This document shows positions 1 to 8,827 of a stretch of DNA of 62,531 bases, piece by piece. Under the pieces are notes generated by a model that saw only the letters and a program-made list of their open reading frames with translations, was not told where the DNA came from and searched no databases. How positions within the stretch are numbered: the first letter of the stretch is position 1; each line of letters starts with the position of its first letter. The stretch comes from an uncultured Lachnospiraceae bacterium (GTDB lineage: Bacteria; Bacillota; Clostridia; Lachnospirales; Lachnospiraceae): assembly GCA_910588535.1 (NCBI GenBank), contig CAJUOO010000008.1, forward strand, positions 1 through 62,531. Direction: 5' to 3'. A program made the translations under genes and the position numbers.

Positions 1-80
1 TTTTCACTAAGCGCAAGCGGGGTGACGGAGGACCACAGGCAGTTCGCCGGACGGAACCTCCCAGAAAATGATACAAAAAA
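1..80 (+). repeat. Right end of a MITE-like repeat (copy A)
   Basis: The first bases match the right part of the 140-bp repeat seen complete at 34522-34661 and 35035-35174. The 25-bp terminal inverted repeat lies at 28-52 and begins GAGGACCACAGGCAG. The outer flank (53-80, ending in GATACAAAAAA) also matches the flanks of the other copies. The rest of this copy lies left of the window. Confidence 0.85.
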
Positions 81-197
81 TTGAAACAACAGATACGCTA
101 TAAAAACCTACAAGAAACTATCCATTCATATTGTAATGTAAAAAACTGGAATTATCCTTAAATAATTCTTCATTTGAAAAAATTCTCTCTACAGGCA

Positions 198-225
198 TTG
201 ACAATTTACGCAATATGTGTATAAT
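198..225 (+). promoter_or_regulatory. Sigma-A type promoter of the pot operon
   Basis: A consensus -35 box TTGACA (198-203) and a consensus -10 box TATAAT (220-225) are 16 bp apart. The predicted transcript starts near 232, about 43 nt before the regulator gene. This is the only strong promoter seen before the five co-directional genes, so it probably drives the whole operon. Confidence 0.8.
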
Positions 226-274
226 TAAGATGTTTAATATTACTAAACTTCATGTTTATTATGGGTGAACGCAC

Positions 275-808
275 ATGGAAATTGGATCAAGAATTAAAGA
301 ACTAAGGATTCTAAAGGGACTGACGCAGGAGGAACTCGCCGACCGCTCTGAGCTTTCCAAGGGATTTATCTCGCAGCTTGAGCGTGATCTGACCTCCCCC
401 TCCATCGCTACTTTAGTTGACATCCTGCAGTGCCTTGGCACAAACATCAACGACTTTTTTACTGTCTCGTCCGATGAGCAGGTAGTGTTTAAAAAAGCAG
501 ATTATTTTGAAAAATCAGATACTGAACTTTTAAATAAAATTGAGTGGATTATTCCAAATGCACAGAAAAATATGATGGAACCCATTCTTCTCACCTTGCA
601 GGCAGGAGGCTCCACCTATCCCGATAATCCGCATGAGGGAGAAGAATTTGGCTATCTCCTTCAAGGCAGTGTGACGATCCATATCGGTACAGTCACTCAC
701 CGCGCGAAAAAAGGAGAATCCTTCTACTTTGTCCCATCAAAAAAACACTACATCACTAGTAAAACCGGCGCCGTACTCTTATGGGTGACAACTCCGCCGA
801 GCTTTTAA
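275..808 (+). CDS. XRE-family regulator with C-terminal cupin domain, polyamine operon
   Basis: The 177-residue protein has an N-terminal helix-turn-helix of the XRE/lambda-repressor type (residues about 7-60, with the motif GLTQEELADRSELSKGFIS). A C-terminal cupin barrel (about 105-175, with HEGEEFGYLLQG) follows, which in this family usually binds a small ligand. The architecture matches PuuR-like regulators of polyamine genes. It is the first gene of a five-gene run with potABCD, and potA starts 28 bp downstream. I infer that it senses a polyamine or derivative and controls the operon, probably including itself. The ribosome binding site is weak (GGGTG). The regulator type is secure; the ligand is inferred from the neighbours. 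Confidence 0.9.
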   Translation: MEIGSRIKELRILKGLTQEELADRSELSKGFISQLERDLTSPSIATLVDILQCLGTNINDFFTVSSDEQVVFKKADYFEKSDTELLNKIEWIIPNAQKNMMEPILLTLQAGGSTYPDNPHEGEEFGYLLQGSVTIHIGTVTHRAKKGESFYFVPSKKHYITSKTGAVLLWVTTPPSF

Positions 809-836
809 ACTATACACAGGAGGTACCTACCACTTT

Positions 837-1913
837 ATGAACAGTGATAACCTAATTGAGCTGGTACATATCAGCAAATCCTATGATGGCAATCTGGTGC
901 TTGATGAGTTGGATCTCTCCATCCATAAGAATGAATTTGTCACACTGTTGGGTCCCAGCGGCTGCGGCAAGACAACAACACTCCGTATTCTGGGTGGCTT
1001 TGAAAAACCTGACAAGGGAAGTGTTATTTTTGACGGCAAGGATATCACGGACATGCCGCCGAATAAACGCGCGCTAAACACAGTATTTCAAAAATATGCT
1101 CTGTTTAGCCATATGACCATCGCAGAAAATATTGCTTTTGGGCTGAAGATTAAGAAAAAGTCACAGAGCTATATCAAGGACAAGATTAAGTATGCCCTAA
1201 AGCTTGTCAATTTGGAAGGCTATGAAAACCGCACTCCTGATTCCTTGAGCGGCGGCCAGCAGCAGCGCATCGCCATCGCCAGAGCTATTGTAAATGAGCC
1301 AAAGGTTCTTCTGCTCGACGAGCCTCTGGGGGCACTGGATTTAAAGCTTCGCCAAAATATGCAATATGAGCTTATACGACTTAAAAACGAGCTTGGCATC
1401 ACATTTATCTACGTGACACATGATCAAGAGGAAGCTCTCACAATGTCTGACACAATTGTCGTTATGAACCAAGGCTATATTCAGCAGATGGGAACGCCAG
1501 AAAAAATCTACAATGAACCAGAAAATTCGTTTGTCGCTGATTTTATTGGGGAGAGTAATATCTTATCTGCCACCATGATTGAAGATAAGCTAGTAGAGAT
1601 TCTGGGTGCGCGCTTTGCCTGTGTTGATACTGGTTTTGGCAACAACCAGCCGGTGGATGTCGTGATTCGACCGGAGGATATCGATCTGGTAAAGCCAGAG
1701 GATGGCACCATACAAGGCCGAGTTACTGGCCTGATCTTTAAGGGCGTGCACTATGAGATGGATGTTATGGCAAATGGACATGAATGGCTGGTACACAGTA
1801 CAGATATGTTTCCGGTTGGCAGTAAAGTCGGCATCCACGTCGATCCGTTTGATATACAGATTATGCACAAACCAGAATCCAGCGATGAGGAGGCGGTATC
1901 CTTAGATGAATAA
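837..1913 (+). CDS. potA: Spermidine/putrescine ABC transporter ATP-binding protein PotA
   Basis: This is the ATPase subunit of a polyamine importer at the inner face of the membrane. Of 358 residues, about 8-240 form the ABC domain, with Walker A GPSGCGKTT, signature LSGGQQQR, Walker B VLLLDEP and the switch histidine in YVTHDQEEA. A TOBE-type regulatory domain fills about 280-345. The length is normal for PotA. An AGGAGG site lies 11 bp before the ATG. The 3' end overlaps potB by 8 bp, which points to translational coupling. The Pot assignment rests on the gene set (two permeases and a PotD-like binding protein) as well as on the ATPase itself. Confidence 0.95.
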   Translation: MNSDNLIELVHISKSYDGNLVLDELDLSIHKNEFVTLLGPSGCGKTTTLRILGGFEKPDKGSVIFDGKDITDMPPNKRALNTVFQKYALFSHMTIAENIAFGLKIKKKSQSYIKDKIKYALKLVNLEGYENRTPDSLSGGQQQRIAIARAIVNEPKVLLLDEPLGALDLKLRQNMQYELIRLKNELGITFIYVTHDQEEALTMSDTIVVMNQGYIQQMGTPEKIYNEPENSFVADFIGESNILSATMIEDKLVEILGARFACVDTGFGNNQPVDVVIRPEDIDLVKPEDGTIQGRVTGLIFKGVHYEMDVMANGHEWLVHSTDMFPVGSKVGIHVDPFDIQIMHKPESSDEEAVSLDE

Positions 1914-2730
1914 AAAAGCCTTTCAGAAATATCTGATCACTGGTCCATATCTTTTTTGGATGGTAGCATTTACCATTATTCCTCTCTGCATGATTTTTTA
2001 TTATGGATTGACGGATAAAACGGGCGCCTTCACCTTGGACAATGTGCTGGCGATCACTTCCTTGGAACATGCCAAAGCATTATGGCTCTCGCTCCTTCTC
2101 TCTCTGGCAAGCACGGCGATCTGCCTTATTATGGCATATCCTCTTGCGATGATCTTAAAGAGCATGAGCGTCAGTCAACACAGCTTTATTGTATTTATTT
2201 TTATTCTGCCCATGTGGATGAATTTTTTGCTGCGTACCCTTGCATGGCAGACACTATTGGAGAAAAATGGAGTATTAAATACCATCCTCTCTTCTCTGCA
2301 CCTTCCCAAACAGAATATAATCAATACACCCTATGCAATAATTTTCGGTATGGTATATAATTTTCTGCCTTTTATGGTACTTCCTATCTACAATGTATTG
2401 ATTAAAATAGATGATAATGTTATTCATGCGGCGAGAGATCTTGGAGCAAATTCTGTGCAGACTTTTCTGCGCGTGATTTTTCCCTTAAGCCTTCCCGGCG
2501 TTGTCAGTGGAATTACCATGGTTTTTATTCCTGCTCTCACCACTTTTGTGATCTCCAATCTACTAGGGGGCGGCAAGATCTATTTAATTGGAAATATTAT
2601 CGAGCAGGAGTTTACAACAGCATATAACTGGCATCTTGGCTCCGGGCTCTCTCTGGTGCTGATGGCATTTATCCTGATCAATATGCTCTTCACCTTTAAA
2701 TTTGATGGTACGAAAGGAGCCGTGCTATGA
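1906..2730 (+). CDS. potB: Spermidine/putrescine ABC transporter permease PotB
   Basis: This is a membrane permease subunit of 274 residues with about six hydrophobic segments. The coupling loop for the ATPase is around residues 180-200 (the region HAARDLGANSVQTF, the EAA-like motif of binding-protein-dependent permeases). It starts inside the last codons of potA and overlaps potC by 4 bp (ATGA). Together with PotC it should form the channel through which spermidine or putrescine released by PotD enters the cell. The length and order are typical of pot operons. Confidence 0.93.
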   Translation: MNKKAFQKYLITGPYLFWMVAFTIIPLCMIFYYGLTDKTGAFTLDNVLAITSLEHAKALWLSLLLSLASTAICLIMAYPLAMILKSMSVSQHSFIVFIFILPMWMNFLLRTLAWQTLLEKNGVLNTILSSLHLPKQNIINTPYAIIFGMVYNFLPFMVLPIYNVLIKIDDNVIHAARDLGANSVQTFLRVIFPLSLPGVVSGITMVFIPALTTFVISNLLGGGKIYLIGNIIEQEFTTAYNWHLGSGLSLVLMAFILINMLFTFKFDGTKGAVL

Positions 2731-3524
2731 CAAGACAGTTTCTGCGCAAATTTTATCTGTGTCTTATCTTTATTATATTGTACGCTCCAATTGTCACACT
2801 GATGGTATTATCCTTTAATGCTTCAAAGTCAAGGGCAAAATGGGGCGGCTTTACCTTGAAATGGTATGTTCAGCTCTTTCAGAACGAGGCAATTATGGAA
2901 GCATTGTATCTGACATTGATTCTCTCATTTTTGTCTGCTCTGATCGCCACAGTGCTTGGAACGGCTGCCTGTATTGGAATTAACCGCATGTCAAAGCTCT
3001 CACAATCTGTGATTATGGGAATAACGAACATTCCCTTGCTTAACGCAGAGATTGTGACAGGAATTTCTCTGATGCTTGCTTTTATTGCCTTTGGCATCGA
3101 TCTTGGCTTTACCACAGTACTAATTGGACATATCGCTTTTAATGTTCCGTATGTTATACTCAGCGTTATGCCAAGAGTCCGACAAACAGGAAACGCGTCC
3201 TATGAGGCTGCACTGGATCTCGGTGCAACCCCACTCTATGCATTTTTTAAAGTTATCCTTCCTGATATCATGCCGGGCATACTATCAGGCTTTCTTCTGT
3301 CCTTTACTATGTCGCTTGACGACTTTATTATCACCTATTTTACAAAGGGCAGAGGCATCAATACTCTGAGCACCAAAATTTACTCTGAGGTAAAAAAGGG
3401 AATAAAACCAGAGATGTATGCGCTCTCCACACTTTTGTTCCTCTCGGTGCTACTACTATTGATAGCCATAAATTTTCTGCCGTCCAAACAAAAAGAGAAA
3501 CGGCAGAGTGAAATACACACGTAA
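2727..3524 (+). CDS. potC: Spermidine/putrescine ABC transporter permease PotC
   Basis: This is the second permease subunit, 265 residues with about six transmembrane segments. The EAA-like coupling motif is near residues 155-175 (YEAALDLGATPLYAF). Translation is coupled to potB by the ATGA overlap. PotC-type permeases pair with PotB to form a heterodimeric channel. The gene is intact, and the binding-protein gene follows after 14 bp with a good AGGAGG site. Confidence 0.93.
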   Translation: MTRQFLRKFYLCLIFIILYAPIVTLMVLSFNASKSRAKWGGFTLKWYVQLFQNEAIMEALYLTLILSFLSALIATVLGTAACIGINRMSKLSQSVIMGITNIPLLNAEIVTGISLMLAFIAFGIDLGFTTVLIGHIAFNVPYVILSVMPRVRQTGNASYEAALDLGATPLYAFFKVILPDIMPGILSGFLLSFTMSLDDFIITYFTKGRGINTLSTKIYSEVKKGIKPEMYALSTLLFLSVLLLLIAINFLPSKQKEKRQSEIHT

Positions 3525-3538
3525 CAGGAGGAATTTAC

Positions 3539-4618
3539 ATGAAACTACGCAATCAAAAAAAACACCGCAAGCCTCTGCTGCTTGCTATTTCTGCCTGCAC
3601 AGCTGCTCTTGCTCTGCTTACTGGCTGCAATTCCAACTCAGAGCCCAAGGAAAGCCTCTATATCTATAACTGGGCAGAATATATCGATCCAGAGGTAATC
3701 ACTATGTTTGAGAAGGAAACTGGAATCCAAGTGTCCTATGATGAATTTGAGACAAATGAAATTATGTATCCAGTAATTGAGGCCGGAGCTATCTCCTACG
3801 ATCTGGTCTGTCCTTCCGACTATATGATCCAGAAGATGATAGAAAATGATCTGATCTCCGAGATTAATTTTGATAATATTCCCAATTACAGCAATATAGA
3901 CGAAGCGCAGCTTGCATCCGCAAAGGAATTTGACCCAGAAAATAAATACAGTGTTCCATACTGCTGGGGAACAGTAGGCATCCTCTACAACACTACAATG
4001 GTGGATGAGGTGCCTGACAGTTGGGCTGTCCTCTGGGATGAGCGCTACAAGGATAGCATCTTAATGCAGGACAGTGTTCGTGATGCTTTTGGCGTAACCT
4101 TAAAATACCTCGGTTACTCTCTTAATTCAACAGACGAGACACAGCTTAATGAGGCAAAAGATCTATTGATAAACCAGCGCCCTCTTCTTCAGGGCTATGG
4201 GGTTGATCAGGTGAGAGATAAAATGATCGGCGGGGAGGCGGCCTTAGGCGTTATCTATTCCGGCGAGGTGCTGTACTGTCAGTCAACCAATGAAGAACTC
4301 GCATACGTCATTCCAAAGGAGGGAAGCAACGTCTGGCTGGACTGCTGGGTAATTCCCAAAAATGCACAGAATAAGGAAAATGCAGAGGCATTTATAAACT
4401 TTTTGTGCCGCCCAGAGATCGCTGTGATGAACTTCGAATATATCACTTACGCCACACCCAACAAAGCTGCCAAAGCCCTTCTCGACGCACAGTATCAGGA
4501 AAATCCCGCTGTATTTCCAGACGCTGCTATATTGTCGAAATGCGAGACCTTCCACTATCTAGGCGAGGAGGCAGAAGAACTTTATAATAATCTCTGGAAA
4601 GAAGTGCGATCCAATTAG
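3539..4618 (+). CDS. potD: Spermidine/putrescine-binding lipoprotein PotD
   Basis: This is an extracellular solute-binding protein of 359 residues. The N-terminus is a lipoprotein signal: basic residues, a hydrophobic stretch, and a lipobox LLTGC with the lipid-modified cysteine at position 30. The mature part starts with the PotD/PotF-like stretch LYIYNWAEYIDPEV. It should capture polyamines outside the membrane and deliver them to PotBC. It is the last gene of the operon and is followed by a strong terminator. Whether it prefers spermidine or putrescine cannot be told from the sequence. Confidence 0.94.
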   Translation: MKLRNQKKHRKPLLLAISACTAALALLTGCNSNSEPKESLYIYNWAEYIDPEVITMFEKETGIQVSYDEFETNEIMYPVIEAGAISYDLVCPSDYMIQKMIENDLISEINFDNIPNYSNIDEAQLASAKEFDPENKYSVPYCWGTVGILYNTTMVDEVPDSWAVLWDERYKDSILMQDSVRDAFGVTLKYLGYSLNSTDETQLNEAKDLLINQRPLLQGYGVDQVRDKMIGGEAALGVIYSGEVLYCQSTNEELAYVIPKEGSNVWLDCWVIPKNAQNKENAEAFINFLCRPEIAVMNFEYITYATPNKAAKALLDAQYQENPAVFPDAAILSKCETFHYLGEEAEELYNNLWKEVRSN

Positions 4619-4620
4619 CA

Positions 4621-4661
4621 AAAAAGTTTCCACATGGCAGCCGCTGTGTGGAAACTTTTTT
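4621..4661 (+). terminator. Rho-independent terminator of the pot operon
   Basis: A stem GTTTCCACA/TGTGGAAAC is followed by TTTTTT and lies directly after the potD stop codon. Confidence 0.85.
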
Positions 4662-5033
4662 CATATATCCTGTATAGATTCTTATTTTTCATATGGTTTT
4701 ATCATTTCTCTTCCATCTAATCGCCCATGTCAGAACAGTTTACTGTGATGACACGTGTCGGCAATCTAACATTTCCAACTGTGCTCAAGGCATATTTAAG
4801 GCTCTGGTCAAATTTCCTACTAAAAAATAGATGCATCAGCATGATTTTTCAATCTACTACTTACTATATAATCATTTATCATAAATAGATTCTTTTCTTA
4901 TTCCATAATTATAATTTGTATATTATAATTTATATGTTATAATACATATATGGGCTGTTATCGTCCTGTTTTATACATGTCAGATACCTATTTTATAAAA
5001 AATTCATGGCGGGGAAATATATAATACGAGGTT
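4662..5033. other. AT-rich spacer with a truncated coding remnant
   Basis: There is no intact gene here. At 4737-4898 a 53-codon frame starts MSEQFTVMTRVGNLTFP and then loses any protein-like character. Its start is repeated at 29813-29884 (MSKQFFVMTR). Both appear to be 5' remnants of the same unidentified gene. The rest of the spacer is AT-rich without clear structure. Confidence 0.5.
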
Positions 5034-5039
5034 ATGTTT

Positions 5040-5561
5040 ATGCAAATTGAAACACAGAGATTGCTCATTCGAGATGTAACAATTGAAGATAAAACACCTT
5101 TTGTTGCTATGGCGGCAGATGGAAGCTTAAACGATTGTGGTTTTGATATAAACTGCAGTAGATGGATCACACAATGGATAGACGAGGCAAAAAGCTTTGC
5201 CATCAGAGATACTCCTAATATGGATTATCTGGCTTATACGATAGCCTTAAAGCATGAGCCCACAGTAATTGGTTCGATTGGGTGCTCCTATTATGAGGAT
5301 CTACAGGAAATAGGTATTACCTATTTTATTGGAACACAGTATAGAAACCAAGGTTATGCCGTTGAGGCGGTTCAGGCATATACGAAATATTTTTTACAAC
5401 ATTATACTAGAAATAAAATAATAGCGACCGTGAGAGAGGAAAATGTATCCTCATGGAAAGTAGTTGAAAAAGCAGGATTTCTATTAGTAGAAAAAAGAAT
5501 GTATAAAGATATCAATGACGAAGAAGAAAAACTATATCATTTTTATGAGATGACAAAATAA
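5040..5561 (+). CDS. GNAT-family N-acetyltransferase (RimJ/RimL-like)
   Basis: This is a 173-residue GNAT acetyltransferase. It starts with the typical IETQRLLIRDV strand. The acetyl-CoA loop is at about 105-125 (TQYRNQGYAVEAV), and the C-terminal NVSSWKVVEKAGF motif is characteristic of RimJ/RimL-type enzymes. These acetylate protein N-termini or small amines, and the substrate here is unknown. An ATG 6 bp upstream (5034) is in frame, but the GAGG site at 5028-5031 is well spaced only for the ATG at 5040. The gene is monocistronic or paired with the protease 53 bp downstream, in an AT-rich accessory patch. Confidence 0.88.
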   Translation: MQIETQRLLIRDVTIEDKTPFVAMAADGSLNDCGFDINCSRWITQWIDEAKSFAIRDTPNMDYLAYTIALKHEPTVIGSIGCSYYEDLQEIGITYFIGTQYRNQGYAVEAVQAYTKYFLQHYTRNKIIATVREENVSSWKVVEKAGFLLVEKRMYKDINDEEEKLYHFYEMTK

Positions 5562-5614
5562 AATTCAAATAAAACCCTGTCAAGAATTGTTCGAATAAAA
5601 AATGGAGGTATTGC

Positions 5615-6439
5615 ATGGCATCACCAATAAAGAATTATTTTGTCGGATGGAGATATTGTGTCTTTCTTGGTATTTTTATCTTGCTGTACATAGTGGGTAT
5701 TTTATTACCACTTAGATTTACTCCACATTATTATACTTACATGTCCAGAATTTGGAACTGGACAGAAATTTTAATTATGTTATTGGCACTGTACTATATT
5801 GTGAAGACGCGGATTTTCAAGTGGAGACAAGCAATTACCGCTGTGCTTCTCGGAGCAGTGTGTCTGGTTTCCTTGTTTCGAGACCCTAGAACAGCAGATA
5901 TTATTACGACAAGCATTTGTGTTATGGTTACATTTTATGCTGCTTGTCAATTATATGAACAGGCAAATATAGATAACACCTCCATTCATATAAGTCTTTC
6001 AGAAAGTATACGTTATTTCGTGTTAGGTACATTCATTGCTGTTCCGCTTGCATTTCTGAATGTAATGTATTTTTCCTTTAGTCGCCAAATACATATTCAC
6101 AATCTGATTCACTCTGCTATTTTTGCCTTAAAACCTGCAATAGCCGAGGAAGTGATATTCCGCTTCTTTTTATTGGCCTATTCTTATTATATACTTGGTG
6201 ACAGGGTTAAGAAACACTTTTTTCATGTGTTTATCTATATTATATTGATCGTTCCACATGAACTGCTTCATTACCCCGATCAATTTATCAAATCACCTTT
6301 CTTTGCACTTGGTATGTGCATATTAAATGGTTTGCTTTTTAATTTACCAATGGCAATATTAATGAAAAGAAAAAATCTGCAAATGGCAATAGGAATGCAC
6401 TGGTTTATAGATTTTATCAGGTTTGCTGCTGGTTTTTAA
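5615..6439 (+). CDS. CPBP-family intramembrane glutamic protease (CAAX protease-like)
   Basis: This is a polytopic membrane protein of 274 residues with about eight hydrophobic segments. It carries the family motifs in order: EEVIFR (EExxxR) in AIAEEVIFRFFLL, a histidine motif in VPHELLHYP, and GMHWFIDF with the final conserved histidine. CPBP proteins (Abi/CAAX protease family) cleave prenylated or small peptide substrates, and in bacteria they often act in bacteriocin immunity or maturation. No bacteriocin gene is visible nearby. A GGAGG site precedes the start. It lies next to a Septu system, so it may belong to an accessory island. Confidence 0.88.
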   Translation: MASPIKNYFVGWRYCVFLGIFILLYIVGILLPLRFTPHYYTYMSRIWNWTEILIMLLALYYIVKTRIFKWRQAITAVLLGAVCLVSLFRDPRTADIITTSICVMVTFYAACQLYEQANIDNTSIHISLSESIRYFVLGTFIAVPLAFLNVMYFSFSRQIHIHNLIHSAIFALKPAIAEEVIFRFFLLAYSYYILGDRVKKHFFHVFIYIILIVPHELLHYPDQFIKSPFFALGMCILNGLLFNLPMAILMKRKNLQMAIGMHWFIDFIRFAAGF

Positions 6440-6466
6440 CAAAGACAATGGTTCTCCAGACTAAAA

Positions 6467-6500
6467 GAAAGGCTTCCGACTCAATATCCGAAGGCCTTTC
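6467..6500. terminator. Bidirectional stem-loop between convergent genes
   Basis: GAAAGGCTTC pairs with GAAGGCCTTTC (one bulged base). The minus-strand reading is followed by TTTCTTTT, so it may end both the protease transcript and the Septu transcript. Confidence 0.55.
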
Positions 6501-6595
6501 CTCTACTGAAAATTTCACTATAGAATCACTATCTTCTGAAAACACTTTTGCTCTTCTTATATTCAAATTTTAAGCACAATCAATTAGACTCAATG

Positions 6596-7270
6596 CTAAT
6601 TTAAATCTGGGGGATATAAATATTTCTGCAGCTGTGGATATTCGTCCGCATGTTCACGCACATAACATCTTTTAAATGCCGCAAATGCAGATTCCCGCCT
6701 AAGCAAGCTGCCAATAGTTCGTACAACACATTTAGAATCAGGACTATTATGCAATTTTTCAAGTTGCTTATACAAAACATTCATTTCCCTCTAAAGTAGC
6801 CGTAGTCGTTCATCGCTGGCATATGTCCTCATTCCTGTATTTTTTAAAGAAAATGTTTCTGTTATTAATTCTGCTGTCCTTCTATATATCTCACACTCTA
6901 ACTTTATTACAATGACAACCACTCTATCACTTTTCAGTTGAAAAGTCAGATATTGTTCTGGATCCTGCTTACAGCAATCCATTATCCCCACATCATATTT
7001 ATCTCTATTTTTTACACTATTACAATGCCCACAAGACCAAAAAAGATTTTCCCAATCAAATTTTCTGTTCAGAAATTTTCCTTTTTTATGTGGCAGCAAA
7101 TGTTCCACATTTGGATCTTGTAGTTCTTTCATTTCACAAATATAACATTTATTGTGAAAATCCTTCTTTAATCTTTCAATCACATCAGGCTTATCACATT
7201 TGCCATTTACTTTTTTTGCTTCTTCAGCTAATGATTCCGGTGCCGGAAAAGAGCGTACTACTTTAACCAT
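6596..7270 (-). pseudogene. ptuB: Septu system HNH endonuclease PtuB, interrupted by an in-frame amber codon
   Basis: The first reading frame (7270-6791, 159 residues) carries an HNH/HNHc nuclease core. It has CYIC (about residue 42), the catalytic-type VEHLLPHKKGK, the WENLFWSCGHCN zinc pair and a C-terminal helical part ending TYASDERLRLL. A TAG codon (6793-6791) follows. The same frame continues without shift as REMNVLYKQLEKLHN through 6596, adding about 64 residues with RESAFAAFKRCYVREH. From memory, intact PtuB proteins run through this joint, so the TAG looks like a single-base change (for example CAG to TAG). The start overlaps ptuA by 8 bp. The downstream piece has its own ATG (6784) but no obvious ribosome binding site beyond AGAGGGA, so restart is possible but unproven. 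Confidence 0.8.
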
Positions 7271-8405
7271 CTATATCCTCTCTATTCATAAACTCAAGCT
7301 TCATTCGTTTGTATTCTGTTGCAATTCCAATGGCAAGATAGTCTGGAATTTCATCTAAATAGAGCTCCAATTCCGCAATTTCATTCAATTCTTCATCAGA
7401 CAATTTTTTCTTTTTCACCAGATATCTATATTTTGTATATTTTTCCTTCAAAGTATCTGACAGTTTATCAGCCCTAAAATAACCCTCCACAATTCCATCA
7501 TATGGCACATCATTTAGTCCATGCTCTACCAATATCTTATTCTCCAAATCATATATCACAGCATCTTTTATGCTGTTTAATATAAAAGGGGAATGAGAGG
7601 TCACAATAAACTGTATATTCGGAAAAAATGTTGTCAAGTACGGCAGAATATTTTTTTGTAACTCTAAATGCAAGTGTGCATCAATTTCATCTATTATTAC
7701 AATCCCCGGAATCTTGAAGACAAATGAGCGTTGTGTCTGGCATTGCATCCGCATCATAATATCTAATATAATATCAAACACTGCTTGATATCCACTTGAT
7801 AATGTATTAAAACCAAAAGGTTCTTTCCCTTGCTGCATAATATGAAACTCAAAAGTATCTTCATCGAATTCTAGTATTACAGTCTCATCATCAAAAATTT
7901 TCTTTAAAAGCTGCTCTAATTTTTCAAACCATTCCTGAATCTCGTCTGCTTTCTCTGTTTTATTTTTATTTCTCGCCAGCATCTCTGTCATTTTCAAATC
8001 TAATAAATATTTTACAAATTCTTTACGAGGAAATTCTGTGAGATCATAATAATCTCGTAACTGTACTTTCTCAATCTGCTTTGGCTGATCTGCCTGAAAT
8101 ACTCTGGCTGCCCCATAATACGCTAAAATATAATGATTTTTTTCGGCCAATCTAGGAATAGTATCTATTTTATTATTAAGCTTTATGTCCAATTCATTTT
8201 GACAGTTTCTAAAAGCCGTTTCTCTTTCCCCAGTAAATATTTTACTCAGATACTTTGCCAGAGCCTCAACAATACTTGTTTTTCCACTTCCATTTTTGCC
8301 TGTCAGAATTAAATGTTTCATTTGTTTTTCTGACAACGGAATAATTATGTTTTTTAGATGCCTGACTTTTTTGATTGTTAAATTTGTAATAAATATATTA
8401 TCCAT
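7263..8405 (-). CDS. ptuA: Septu system AAA ATPase PtuA
   Basis: This is a 380-residue SMC/RecF-like ATPase. It has Walker A LTGKNGSGKTSIVEALAKYL at about 33-52, a short coiled-coil middle, a signature-like FNTLSSGYQAVFDI near 200, Walker B IPGIVIIDEIDAHLHL near 230-245, and the H-loop FIVTSHSPFIL. In Septu systems the PtuA ATPase and the PtuB HNH nuclease form a complex that protects against phages by cleaving nucleic acid. The gene order (ATPase then HNH, with an 8-bp overlap) and the small AAA size fit Septu type I. The ATPase itself looks intact. A retron-associated Septu-like module is the alternative, but I see no reverse transcriptase here. Confidence 0.85.
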   Translation of the reverse strand: MDNIFITNLTIKKVRHLKNIIIPLSEKQMKHLILTGKNGSGKTSIVEALAKYLSKIFTGERETAFRNCQNELDIKLNNKIDTIPRLAEKNHYILAYYGAARVFQADQPKQIEKVQLRDYYDLTEFPRKEFVKYLLDLKMTEMLARNKNKTEKADEIQEWFEKLEQLLKKIFDDETVILEFDEDTFEFHIMQQGKEPFGFNTLSSGYQAVFDIILDIMMRMQCQTQRSFVFKIPGIVIIDEIDAHLHLELQKNILPYLTTFFPNIQFIVTSHSPFILNSIKDAVIYDLENKILVEHGLNDVPYDGIVEGYFRADKLSDTLKEKYTKYRYLVKKKKLSDEELNEIAELELYLDEIPDYLAIGIATEYKRMKLEFMNREDIDG

Positions 8406-8827
8406 TTTTCCCTTCCTGAATAAACCCCATTTATAAATACTTCCCTGATTTAATTTTTATCTTTGATACGACTTTTACCATCTTCTTGCTATGATGTGCG
8501 ATTTACAAGTGAATGTTTAAAAAATTTTATAAAGTATTCAAGAAATCCCTGTTACTTTTAAATATATAATATTATTTAATACTATATCTTCAACCTCTTA
8601 CTGTACTTAATCTCCTCCCATAATCTCTCAGCCTGCGAAAACTTTATAAAATAGCCATAAATTGTTAATCCGAGCAATCCTGACTTTATCATACAGAACT
8701 GCTCGAATCTTGTATACGTACACATTAACTCCCATACGCCTGCTTTAGCAGGCATATAAATCAGGATTTGAATATTTATTTCACACTATCCACAGTATAC
8801 TTAAAGAATCAAAAAAATGATAATCAA
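8406..8827. other. Intergenic stretch with a dispersed palindrome
   Basis: This 420-bp AT-rich spacer lies upstream of ptuA and downstream of plsC. It holds one copy of the short dispersed palindrome (8728-8767). I see no coding frame with a ribosome binding site and no clear terminator. Confidence 0.6.
8728..8767 (+). repeat. Short dispersed palindromic repeat, copy R1
   Basis: ACTCCCATACGCCTGC is followed by TTTAGCAGGCATATAAATC. The core GCCTGC/GCAGGC forms a stem with the loop TTTA. Near-identical copies are at 11879-11919 (inverted) and 29764-29803, and there is a degenerate one at 34756-34797. Confidence 0.8.
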
